A DNA stretch of 64,000 nt from an uncultured Porphyromonadaceae bacterium (GTDB taxonomy: Bacteria; Bacteroidota; Bacteroidia; Bacteroidales; UBA11471): NCBI GenBank assembly GCA_900547555.1, contig URHG01000008.1, forward strand, positions 1-64,000. Direction: 5' to 3'. Shown here in pieces: positions 17,364-24,811 of the stretch. The notes beneath the pieces were generated by a model. That model made no database searches, was not told where the DNA came from, and saw only the letters and a program-made list of their open reading frames with translations. Made by a program: the position numbers and the translations under genes. The stretch's first letter is position 1, and every line of letters begins with the position of its first letter.

Positions 17364-18428
17364 TCAAATGGGATACTTCATCAGCACATAATCTTCGTCC
17401 GATAATTTTATGGTATAAATACACCGGTTGTCTTCATCGACAGCCAATTTCATTGTCAGATAATCCAAAACATACCCGCCTTCAAAATCTCCCGTCCAAG
17501 AAAACTTCAATATATAGCATCGAGATTCTGTTTCTTCTTTCCGTTCTTCTTCTCTTTTACCATAATACACCGCATACAGATGCGACTCGGTCGGATAAAG
17601 GAGTTCATAGGTAAGCATCGTTTCCGGCAACAACGATGTCCCTGCCATTTCGCCTTTCTCCGTCCGCTTGTATCGGGTCTTCAACCGGGCCTCGATACTG
17701 AAATACTCTTTCAGTTTTCTGACATTGTCTCCCTCCCGCCGATAAAATACCAACTGGTCGTGATAGCAACCGGCCGCCGCAAAATATTCCTGATTGGGAT
17801 TCACCGCCAACAGGGTCTGCGTCTTCATAAAAAAAGCTGCATTTTGCTCTATTCCGGTTTTGTCGCCCGGATATTCTCCGAACATCAACGGCTCTTTTTC
17901 TCCTCCCCGAAACCAGATAAACTGCTCGCCATGCTCAAAACAGCCGTTCCCCAAATAACCATCGCCTAACGGGACAACATCATAGAACGAATATTTTTTA
18001 AATTCTCCCCGATAAAGACTTTCCGCCCTCTCAAACACCAAAGAATCACCAGCTATCGAATAAAAATTCTCACGGTCTACCCGTCTGTCATAAAGTCCGA
18101 GTTCCCGCCGGTTTGAGTTATACGATATAGTCCTTATCTGCATAAGTTCTTGCGGCCCCTCTCCATAATCGACCACTCTTTTTGTACGACCAGTATTCAA
18201 GTTCAAGACGGTAAGCAGTTTGTCATCATATTTATCGTCGACATACAAAAACGAATCGACCACACATAGTCTCGACGGCCTGCCCCAAAACAGGTTCTCA
18301 TAAAGCACCTCTCCCTGCAACAGCTCGAAATCATCAGACCGAAATAGCGATTCTCCCTTTTCCGAAACACTACTGCAACCGAAGAATCCCGATAAACACA
18401 ACAGTCCACAAAAATATTTTACCTCCAT
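17364..18428 (-). CDS. Propeller lipoprotein, TolB-like/BF3164-like subtype
   Basis: A 354-residue lipoprotein with signal MEVKYFCGLLCLSGFFGC. Typical segments are SRLCVVDSFLYVDDKYDDKLL, LNLNTGRTKRV and the loop DYGEGPQELMQI, then a terminal blade ILKFSWTGDFEGGYVL with NRCIYTIKLSDEDYVLMKYP. Its ATG lies 12 nt after the dead NVEALA copy at 18441, so this unit was once a peptide/propeller pair like the others. The last 24 codons plus the 3' flank are duplicated at about 95 percent identity at 18931-19040, marking a recent tandem duplication. Function unknown. Confidence 0.84.
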   Translation of the reverse strand: MEVKYFCGLLCLSGFFGCSSVSEKGESLFRSDDFELLQGEVLYENLFWGRPSRLCVVDSFLYVDDKYDDKLLTVLNLNTGRTKRVVDYGEGPQELMQIRTISYNSNRRELGLYDRRVDRENFYSIAGDSLVFERAESLYRGEFKKYSFYDVVPLGDGYLGNGCFEHGEQFIWFRGGEKEPLMFGEYPGDKTGIEQNAAFFMKTQTLLAVNPNQEYFAAAGCYHDQLVFYRREGDNVRKLKEYFSIEARLKTRYKRTEKGEMAGTSLLPETMLTYELLYPTESHLYAVYYGKREEERKEETESRCYILKFSWTGDFEGGYVLDYLTMKLAVDEDNRCIYTIKLSDEDYVLMKYPI

Positions 18429-18440
18429 ATCCTCTTATAA

Positions 18441-18696
18441 TTATTTCTTATCTTTATCATCATCACTAGGATGATATAAATCATGGCCTATCAATGTACA
18501 ACAATATTTCCCTTTATTCTCGGTACTGCAACCATCTTCACAATTCTCCTAACCTCCCGGCTCACCTCTTACCAATGCTTCTACATTGGCCAAAGCCAAC
18601 TTACTCATAGGCTCGGAACGTTATGATTGCCATACAAAAAATCCCGGCCCCATAATCACCGCTGCCAATGCAGACTGAAATATATCCTTTTCTCAT
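18441..18696 (-). pseudogene. Decayed NVEALA peptide precursor
   Basis: Reading back from the TAA at 18441-18443, the frame still spells ALAAVIMGPGFFVWQS, stop, RSEPMSKLALANVEALV, then a Cys-bearing tail (ENCEDGC, KYCCTL). Two in-frame stops break it: a TAA at 18621-18623 where the sister copies have a Gln codon (QSQRSE), and a TAG at 18549-18551. The ATG at 18696 is also one base out of frame, as in the copy at 15596. Promoter copy C is intact just upstream, so the region probably still drives the propeller gene at 17364. Confidence 0.8.
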
Positions 18697-18700
18697 ATCC

Positions 18701-18732
18701 GAAATTTAACACACATTTTTGAAATATCAAAA
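18701..18732 (-). promoter_or_regulatory. NVEALA promoter with shared palindrome, copy C
   Basis: On the minus strand, TTTG (18728-18731), 19 nt and TAAATTTC (18701-18708) are identical in layout to copy B. TTTTGAAATATCAAAA lies at 18717-18732. The flanking 100 bp also match the region upstream of 15980, showing that the whole promoter/leader was duplicated. Confidence 0.6.
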
Positions 18733-18809
18733 TTTTACAGTAAAAAAAAATAAGAAACACAACACAAACATACAGAGAGAAAACAAATCGATATTTATCC
18801 ACAAAAACA

Positions 18810-18837
18810 GACGATAATCGCTGCGGCGATTATCGTC
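18810..18837 (-). terminator. Terminator hairpin between array units (duplicate)
   Basis: GACGATAATCGC (18810-18821) pairs with GCGATTATCGTC (18826-18837) around TGCG, followed on the minus strand by CTGTTTTTG. Compared with 16088-16115 the arms differ by a compensated A-T to C-G pair, which supports the stem as real. It follows the truncated propeller copy and precedes promoter C. Confidence 0.78.
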
Positions 18838-18930
18838 CTTGTCTTATCAACCATTTTCGGGAAATTTTCATGCTTTTATAAATCCACAAATGGCAATAAT
18901 ATCGCTTGTGTGATGTCTCCAAATCGTTAT

Positions 18931-19040
18931 TATACCCCGAAACATCAATATATCCGTAATTTATCCAGAATCAAATGGGATACTTCACCAGTACATAATC
19001 TTCGTCCGACAATTTTATGGTATAAATACACCGGTTATCT
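18931..19040 (-). pseudogene. Truncated propeller 3' end (tandem duplication scar)
   Basis: These 110 bp match 17324-17433 with about five differences. The coding part (18971-19040) still reads DNRCIYTIKLSDEDYVLVKYPI and the stop codon, that is, the last residues of the propeller at 17364. Upstream sequence of that gene is missing, so only the C-terminal end and the 3' flank of a duplicated propeller survive. It sits between the intact propeller at 19094 and the terminator at 18810. Confidence 0.85.
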
Positions 19041-19093
19041 TTTTACGGAAGGCAATATCCGAAATGTTCTCTACCCCACTTTTGCAAAAGAAT

Positions 19094-20119
19094 TCAATAA
19101 TATGGCAAATCATAGACAAATATTTGATCCGCAGCCTCTTCATCGGTACTCACCGCATATATTTTACCCGTTCTTTCCGAAAGCGTAAATGATGATATAC
19201 TGCGATCGAGCCAATACGAGGCTACGGGCATACCGTCCCACTGCCATACTTGCAACCGATCGGCATCCGACGTTTTTTCCCGTCCCCGTATGCAATAGAT
19301 ATACTCATTGGTCGTCTGTGGAACATACGGATAATATGCCCTTCTTTTCCCGGTCATTTTTTCTTCATTGGGGTCTTGTCCCGTACAGATGGTTTTTCTC
19401 AGCTCCCCGCCACCGGCGTATATTTTGAAACAATCGAAACAGCCGTAAAAAAACGCCCATGTCGTCCCATCATCTTTCGCCACAATATAACCGTTACCAT
19501 CTATCACCTTTTTTATGGGAGTCTTCTCATACGAGCTGTCCGAAATCCACTGGGGATATTCGCCTACCGCCACAGTCGTTTTACGCGCCGAATTATACAT
19601 CAGAAACGGTGTATCTTCTCCTCTCATATCGGTAAAACAATAGAGCGAATCATTGATCGCACAAAAACCGTTGAACAGTTCGTGATCCGATTCGATTCTC
19701 TCCTTTTTCAGAATCGATCCGTCGGTCAACGATACGTGATAAATACGTCGATCGTTACAACAGACTTTAAAGCCGCATTCCGTCGGAACGATACTCTTGA
19801 AATAAATCGTAGAGAATTCATTCGGCCCTTGTCCTTTTCGTCCGAATGAATACAAATAATCCACATCGGGCAACCGATATACCGCAAACATCTGCTCCAT
19901 ATCGGGCTGACACACCACCAAGAGGTCTCCACTCACAAAGATGTTCAATGGGTATAATATGGACGATGAAACTTGTTTCACCTCGGCTTTGAGCGTATCT
20001 GCGGGAACCGGAGATTCTGCATACACCATCTCTTCCCGCAAAGCAGCCATGTTACACGCCGACAATAAAGATAGCACAACCATACTTGCGACAAAGAGCA
20101 TATATCTATAAAATTTCAT
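19094..20119 (-). CDS. Propeller lipoprotein, first gene of the array
   Basis: About 341 residues from the ATG at 20119, which begins the signal MKFYRYMLFVASMVVLSLLSAC. An earlier in-frame ATG (20191) has an AGGAG six bases upstream but would put 24 polar residues before the signal, so I prefer 20119 with some doubt. Blade features include LNIFVSGDLLVVCQPDMEQMFAVYRL, the loop RKGQGPNEFSTIYF and a terminal blade LQVWQWDGMPVASYWL. It is the most upstream propeller and has no NVEALA partner of its own. Function unknown. Confidence 0.8.
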   Translation of the reverse strand: MKFYRYMLFVASMVVLSLLSACNMAALREEMVYAESPVPADTLKAEVKQVSSSILYPLNIFVSGDLLVVCQPDMEQMFAVYRLPDVDYLYSFGRKGQGPNEFSTIYFKSIVPTECGFKVCCNDRRIYHVSLTDGSILKKERIESDHELFNGFCAINDSLYCFTDMRGEDTPFLMYNSARKTTVAVGEYPQWISDSSYEKTPIKKVIDGNGYIVAKDDGTTWAFFYGCFDCFKIYAGGGELRKTICTGQDPNEEKMTGKRRAYYPYVPQTTNEYIYCIRGREKTSDADRLQVWQWDGMPVASYWLDRSISSFTLSERTGKIYAVSTDEEAADQIFVYDLPYY

Positions 20120-20425
20120 CACCCTATCAATTACCTTACATACTCCCCTTTCTTGTTTGCTCGTGCCCGATTCAATATTTATCGTTGTCATTTTTTGCTC
20201 CTTTTTTATTTTTCTGCACGCAACAAAAATCTACAATTATCAAATACAAAGATAGTTACAGATTTGGATAATTCATAATGGTATCACGTTAGGTGTGCAA
20301 TCGGTATCACAACGGGGCAAAAATATGCCCAAATCAACCAAAAATGGTATATAAAAAAATGTTTTTCAGCATAAAATTATTAAGCAAATATATAAAAATC
20401 TGTTTGTAACAAGTTGACTATCAAC
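20120..20425 (-). promoter_or_regulatory. Upstream region of the propeller array
   Basis: The only promoter-like element in this stretch is a consensus -7 box on the minus strand, TATCTTTG (20247-20254), without a clear -33 TTTG. No NVEALA frame and no copy of the shared palindrome is present, so the first propeller may be controlled differently from the rest. The bases nearest the tRNA terminator are plain AT-rich sequence. Confidence 0.35.
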
Positions 20426-20457
20426 AAAAAAGGAGAGAATGTTTTCTCTCCTTTTTT
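20426..20457 (-). terminator. Terminator after the CAU tRNA
   Basis: AAAAAAGGAGAGA (20426-20438) pairs with TCTCTCCTTTTTT (20445-20457). On the minus strand it follows the 3' end of the tRNA by one base and ends in a T-run. The symmetric A/T ends let it work in both directions. Confidence 0.8.
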
Positions 20458-20458
20458 G

Positions 20459-20532
20459 TGGTCCCACTTGGGCTTGAACCAAGGACCCCCTGATTATGAG
20501 TCAGATGCTCTAACCAACTGAGCTATAGGACC
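20459..20532 (-). tRNA. tRNA with CAU anticodon (Met, or Ile2 if lysidine-modified)
   Basis: A 74-nt cloverleaf. The acceptor GGTCCTA pairs with TGGGACC, the D-arm contains AGCTCAGTTGGTTAGAGC, and the anticodon stem-loop is CTGACTCATAATCAG (anticodon CAT). The T-arm holds GGTTCAAGC, followed by discriminator A. The 3' CCA is not encoded. CAU can mean elongator Met or the Ile AUA reader; the identity elements are not decisive by eye. Confidence 0.9.
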
Positions 20533-20810
20533 GTTTTCCGTTCTCATTCGACTTCCATACAGAAGCTCTCCGGAAAAGCGATGCAATATTACGACATTTT
20601 CCCGAAATGGCCAAATTATTTTCCGGCTTTTTACATCATTTTCTTATATATCGAACATTATGAAACAGAAGATAGGGCCGTATCTGAAAAAGCCTTAAAC
20701 ACAATACTCTCTATCAATCAGGGAGAAAGAGAAAAACAAACGTTAATATGATGCCAAAAAACATATAGATAATAAAGATTGTGTACTTTTGTTTCGTTTT
20801 AAGTAAAGCG

Positions 20811-21734
20811 ATGCAAATTCTCGATAATTCACGACACCTTTCTCCAAAAGGCATGGTTGCGACCATCGGATTCTTTGACGGTGTACACTCGGGGCATAAG
20901 TCCCTAATCGCCGACGTACGCAAAATAGCGATTCAAAACGGGTTGGCATCCGGCATCATCACATTCAAGAATCACCCTAAAACCGTTTTGTCGGGCAAGG
21001 CCGTGCAGCTCATCACCTCTACCGAGGAACGACTCAGACGGCTGTCGGCAACCGGTACCGATTATTGCATATTATTGGATTTTACGCCCCAAATGGCGCA
21101 AATGTCGGCACACGACTTCATCGCATTTCTACACGAAAATTATAACATACGACATCTGGTTGTAGGTTATGATCACCGTTTCGGACACAACATCAACGAA
21201 ACATACGACGATTACTGCCGATACGGCAAAGAATTGGGGGTAACGATTTCCCGATCGGGTGCCTGCATGCCCGAAGGGCACAAAGTGAGTTCTTCCATCA
21301 TACGGCGTCTGCTCGGAGAAGGCAAAGTACATGATGCGGCTCTCCTGCTTTCTTACGATTACGAAATAGAAGGGCGTGTCGTGGCCGGGCATCAATTGGG
21401 CCGCCGTATAGGTTTTCCCACCGCCAATATTTCCTGCGACTTTCCCGAAAAAATCATTCCGGCAAACGGTGTATATGCCGTCCGTGTATATCTCGAAGAC
21501 AATATCGAACGCTGCGGCATGTTAAATATAGGAACTCGCCCTACGGTAAGCGGGAAAGACCACGCACAGACGATCGAAGTCCATATTTTCGATTTCGACA
21601 AATCCATATACGGCCAACACATACGTATAGAATTCGTGGCATACATCCGCCCCGAACGCCGTATGGCAGACTTGGACGCCCTGCGTTACCAATTGACGCT
21701 CGATAAACAATCGGCACAGGGATTACTTATCTGA
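20811..21734 (+). CDS. ribF: Bifunctional riboflavin kinase / FAD synthetase
   Basis: A 307-residue RibF, which phosphorylates riboflavin to FMN and adenylylates FMN to FAD in the cytosol. The N-terminal FAD synthetase domain shows TIGFFDGVHSGHK, GYDHRFGHN and VSSSIIRRLLGEG. The C-terminal kinase domain shows GRVVAGHQLGRRIGFPTANI and NGVYAVRV. The ATG at 20811 is chosen over a GTG ten codons earlier, since it begins the conserved fold directly and a -7-like box TACTTTTG (20784-20791) lies inside the extra stretch. It stands alone and is closed by the strong terminator at 21751-21800. Confidence 0.95.
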   Translation: MQILDNSRHLSPKGMVATIGFFDGVHSGHKSLIADVRKIAIQNGLASGIITFKNHPKTVLSGKAVQLITSTEERLRRLSATGTDYCILLDFTPQMAQMSAHDFIAFLHENYNIRHLVVGYDHRFGHNINETYDDYCRYGKELGVTISRSGACMPEGHKVSSSIIRRLLGEGKVHDAALLLSYDYEIEGRVVAGHQLGRRIGFPTANISCDFPEKIIPANGVYAVRVYLEDNIERCGMLNIGTRPTVSGKDHAQTIEVHIFDFDKSIYGQHIRIEFVAYIRPERRMADLDALRYQLTLDKQSAQGLLI

Positions 21735-21750
21735 CACACGTGTAGTCATT

Positions 21751-21800
21751 AACCATAAGAAGGGGGGCTTCCGACATCGGAAGCCCCCCTTCTTATGGTT
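21751..21800. terminator. Bidirectional terminator between ribF and the Lrp gene
   Basis: A perfect 23-bp stem with arms at 21751-21773 and 21778-21800 and a 4-nt ACAT loop. It is G+C-rich in the middle, with AACCATAAGAAGG ends, and lies between converging genes. It would serve both ribF and the Lrp-type regulator. Confidence 0.85.
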
Positions 21801-21811
21801 ATACACGATAT

Positions 21812-22279
21812 TTATACTACCTCTTGATAAATAGGTATTTCCCGATTGAGACTTTGATCGAGCGATATGAGCGTTTCGGTCGAGACAACACCGGCTATCT
21901 GCTGCACATGGTCATTTATCAAATGCATAAGGTGTTCGTTATCACGAGCAAAAAGTTTACACAACATCGTATAAGGACCTGTTGTAAAATGGCACTCCAC
22001 GACTTCGGGTATTTTTTCGAGTTCGGGCACTACGTCTTTATACATCGAACCCTTTTCGAGACGGACTCCGATATAGGTACATGTCGTATATCCCAGTGTT
22101 TTAGGATTGACATGGTAACCCGACCCGATAATGACTTTCATGTCTATCATTCGCTGAATACGTTGATGAATGGCAGCTCGGGAAACGCCGCATTTTGCAG
22201 CCACGTCTTTCGACGGGATACGAGCGTTACGCATAATGATTTCAAGAATTTGACGATCGAGATTATCTATCTTTTCCAT
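21812..22279 (-). CDS. Lrp/AsnC family transcriptional regulator
   Basis: A 155-residue DNA-binding protein of the Lrp/AsnC type. It has an N-terminal winged helix (LDRQILEIIMRNARIPSKDVAAKCGVSRAAIHQRIQRM, recognition helix near residues 32-43). The C-terminal RAM ligand-binding domain includes IGVRLEKGSMYKDVV and the gate motif GPYTMLCKLFARDNEHL. Such regulators usually sense amino acids, but no linked amino-acid gene identifies the ligand here. The minus-strand region upstream has a -7-like box TACTTTTG (22319-22326). Confidence 0.93.
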   Translation of the reverse strand: MEKIDNLDRQILEIIMRNARIPSKDVAAKCGVSRAAIHQRIQRMIDMKVIIGSGYHVNPKTLGYTTCTYIGVRLEKGSMYKDVVPELEKIPEVVECHFTTGPYTMLCKLFARDNEHLMHLINDHVQQIAGVVSTETLISLDQSLNREIPIYQEVV

Positions 22280-22417
22280 ATATATTGTATTTATAATATC
22301 AGAATATCATTTTGCCAACAAAAGTACGTATTTTTCCGGAATTATTATCTCATCTTCAAAAAAATATCGACATTTCTACCTTTCTTCATTGTAAATAGTT
22401 ATAAATCGTATACACAT

Positions 22418-22449
22418 AAAAAATCCCGGAAAAATTTCCGGGATTTTTT
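22418..22449 (-). terminator. Terminator after the FKBP pair
   Basis: AAAAAATCCCGGAAA (22418-22432) pairs with TTTCCGGGATTTTTT (22435-22449). It lies 17 nt beyond the stop of the FKBP gene at 22466 and is followed by a T-run on the minus strand. Confidence 0.8.
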
Positions 22450-22465
22450 ATGAACCTTTCCTTTT

Positions 22466-23314
22466 TTATTTTTCGATGCTCAACAATTCTACATCAAATA
22501 CCATAACGGCGTTGGAAGGAACTCCTCCACGACCGCGTACGCCATAACCCAATTCAGACGGAATATAGATCGTATATTTGGCACCGGGCGACATGAGCAT
22601 AAGCGCTTCGTTGAAACCGGGAACCATTTGACCGACAACCATCTGCACATTGTCGTTGGCATCGAACTGGGTACCATCTACAAGAGTTCCTTTATAATTG
22701 ACTTTGACACGGCTGCCTTGTTTGGGGGTATCACCTTTGCCTTTTTTCACGACCTTATAGAGCAGTCCGCTACCAGTTGCGACAACGCCTTCTTCTTTGG
22801 CTTTCGCTGCCAAAAATGCTTCTCCGTCGGCCTTATTCTGAATAGCTTCGGGTGAAGATGCCAGCTTTTTATTTTCGGCTTCCATAGCAATGGTGCGATA
22901 AGCGATTTGAGCCGTCATCTGGTTCATCAAAGCGGTCGAATCCTTCTTCAAAGCAGCACAGAAGGCCGCCATATAGGTGTCGTTATCGACCGTTACACCG
23001 AGTTGTTCCGACATTTGTTTCAGTTGCTGTTTGATACCCGAAGCAAAAGACAAACCCAATTCATAAGAAAATTCGGTCGAGTCGCTGTATAATGCCTTTT
23101 TCGCACCTTTTATAAATTGATCGATATCGACAGGTTGTCCCAAATTCTGAATACCCGAATTGACATCGGTTCCCGTCAAAACACCGACAGCATATACCAG
23201 CGAATCGGACGCATTGGTAAGCTCTTTCACCGATTTACAGCTACTGTCGCACGAAGTAAGAGATACAGCCGTCATTCCGAGGGCGGCCATCAAACAAATT
23301 GCAGTTTTTTTCAT
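22466..23314 (-). CDS. FKBP-type peptidyl-prolyl isomerase, lipoprotein
   Basis: A 282-residue proline isomerase exported as a lipoprotein (MKKTAICLMAALGMTAVS, lipobox LTSC). An N-terminal helical dimerisation region (SDSLVYAVGVLTGTDVN to about residue 170) matches the FkpA/Mip layout. The C-terminal FKBP domain has GSRVKVNYKGTLVDGTQFD, MVPGFNEALMLMSPGAK and YIPSELGYGVRGRGGVPSNA. It probably assists folding of exported proteins in the periplasm. It lies 10 nt downstream of a second, shorter FKBP gene, so both are likely one operon. Confidence 0.93.
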   Translation of the reverse strand: MKKTAICLMAALGMTAVSLTSCDSSCKSVKELTNASDSLVYAVGVLTGTDVNSGIQNLGQPVDIDQFIKGAKKALYSDSTEFSYELGLSFASGIKQQLKQMSEQLGVTVDNDTYMAAFCAALKKDSTALMNQMTAQIAYRTIAMEAENKKLASSPEAIQNKADGEAFLAAKAKEEGVVATGSGLLYKVVKKGKGDTPKQGSRVKVNYKGTLVDGTQFDANDNVQMVVGQMVPGFNEALMLMSPGAKYTIYIPSELGYGVRGRGGVPSNAVMVFDVELLSIEK

Positions 23315-23324
23315 TTTTTCTATA

Positions 23325-23909
23325 TTAAAGTATTTTTATAAGTTCCACGTCGAAAATGAGTGCAGCATTAGGGCCGATTTTATCTCCTGCCCCACGCTCT
23401 CCATAAGCCAAGTCTGAGGGTATGAAAAGTTTCCACTTCGACCCTTCGGGTATAAGTTGCAAAGCTTCTACCCAACCGGCAATTACCTGATTTACGCCAA
23501 ATACGGCAGGCGTACCGCGCTGCACCGAGCTATCGAATACCGTACCGTCGATAAGAGTACCATGATAATGACACTGTACCTTGTCGGTTGCCGCCGGACG
23601 ACGCCCGGTTCCTTCTTTCAATATCTCATATTGCAATCCGCTGGGCAAGGTTACGACCCCGGCACGTTTTTTATTCTCTTCCAAAAACGCTTCTCCGGCA
23701 GCCCGATTCTTTTCATTGAGTTCCTGCTGCAAACGGGTAAAATATTCATTGATGACTTGCTTTGCCTCATCATAGGTCATTTCGGGTTTTACGCCTTCAA
23801 AAACGGCTTGCACACCTCGCGTAAAATCCTCTACTTTCAAAGTTTCGATTCCCGAAGCTTTGAAATTGTTTCCCATACTCAACCCTAAGGCATAGCTCAA
23901 CTTATCCAT
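23325..23909 (-). CDS. FKBP-type peptidyl-prolyl isomerase, cytoplasmic (FklB-like)
   Basis: A 194-residue isomerase without a signal peptide. I take the ATG at 23909 (MDKLSYALGLSMGNNFKASG), which matches the FklB family start; the frame extends ten codons further. The dimerisation helices (to about residue 85) are followed by the FKBP domain with DKVQCHYHGTLIDGTVFDSS, VIAGWVEALQLIPEGSKWKLFIPSDLAYGERGAG and a final FDVELIKI. It is a paralogue of the lipoprotein FKBP directly downstream. The role is general folding; no specific client is visible. Confidence 0.93.
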   Translation of the reverse strand: MDKLSYALGLSMGNNFKASGIETLKVEDFTRGVQAVFEGVKPEMTYDEAKQVINEYFTRLQQELNEKNRAAGEAFLEENKKRAGVVTLPSGLQYEILKEGTGRRPAATDKVQCHYHGTLIDGTVFDSSVQRGTPAVFGVNQVIAGWVEALQLIPEGSKWKLFIPSDLAYGERGAGDKIGPNAALIFDVELIKIL

Positions 23910-24088
23910 GTATTTTTCTTTTATATTATAAATCGACATAAAAAAGTTTCTCCCCGAAGAAGAAACTCTGGCGAAGATATAGCTTTTATTACAGAGTTTC
24001 TCTTTTTTGAAGCAAAAAAAACATTAATTTTGCCATAAATGACGGGTATTCCCCGCATGGCGACATTTTACCAAGTTATATCGGAATT

Positions 24089-24793
24089 ATGAAAAATAAA
24101 AAACGTCTGGTCGTACTTACCGGAGCCGGAATGAGTGCCGAAAGCGGATTGGCCGTGTTTCGCGGCAGCAACGGGTTATGGTCGGGATATCGAATAGAAG
24201 ATGTCGCGACTCCCGAAGGATGGATACGAAACCCGCAACAAGTACTGGACTTCTATAACGCCCGTCGACGCGAACTGTTGACGGTAAAACCGAATGACGG
24301 ACATAAAGGACTGGCCGCCCTCGAAACAGACTTCGACGTATGCATTATTACCCAAAACGTCGATAACCTGCACGAGCAAGCCGGCAGCCGCCACATCATA
24401 CATTTACACGGAGAATTGATGAAAGTGCGGTCGTCCCGATACGAAGATCTCATCTACGACGTATCTCCCGAACATATTGATACCCATATCGGAGATATGT
24501 GCGAGAAAGGGTATCAACTGCGCCCGCATATCGTATGGTTCGGCGAAGCTGTTCCTCTTATCGAACCGGCCATCGAAGAGGTAGAAAAAGCCGATATTTT
24601 CGTTGTGATAGGAACTTCGCTGAATGTATATCCCGCTGCCGGACTACTACGCTATGTACGTAACGGAACACCGGTGTTTCTCATCGACCCCAATCCCGTA
24701 AACGACGCAAGCGGCCGCGTTACACACGTTATACAAAAGGGGGCAAGCGAAGGTGTAAAAGAGTTGACTGAGATATTGAAAGCCGATTTATAA
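24089..24793 (+). CDS. cobB: NAD-dependent protein deacylase (sirtuin, CobB-like)
   Basis: A 234-residue class III sirtuin that removes acyl groups from lysines using NAD. It shows the NAD loop TGAGMSAESGLAVFRG, the QNVDNLHEQAGS motif, the catalytic His in HLHGEL (His107) and GTSLNVYPAAGL. Tyr56 and Arg59 in FYNARRREL are the pair known from SIRT5/CobB to accept succinyl and malonyl groups, so desuccinylation is likely. The stretch between HLHGEL and RPHIVWFGE has only one Cys, so the usual four-Cys zinc site is missing. A consensus -7 box TAATTTTG lies at 24025-24032. Confidence 0.94.
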   Translation: MKNKKRLVVLTGAGMSAESGLAVFRGSNGLWSGYRIEDVATPEGWIRNPQQVLDFYNARRRELLTVKPNDGHKGLAALETDFDVCIITQNVDNLHEQAGSRHIIHLHGELMKVRSSRYEDLIYDVSPEHIDTHIGDMCEKGYQLRPHIVWFGEAVPLIEPAIEEVEKADIFVVIGTSLNVYPAAGLLRYVRNGTPVFLIDPNPVNDASGRVTHVIQKGASEGVKELTEILKADL

Positions 24794-24811
24794 AACAAAG
24801 CCACCCGATCT

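Noticed and set aside
20120..20191. Longer N-terminus for the propeller at 19094, from the ATG at 20191
   Set aside because: It has a good AGGAG, but would put 24 polar residues before the lipoprotein signal, which does not fit export.
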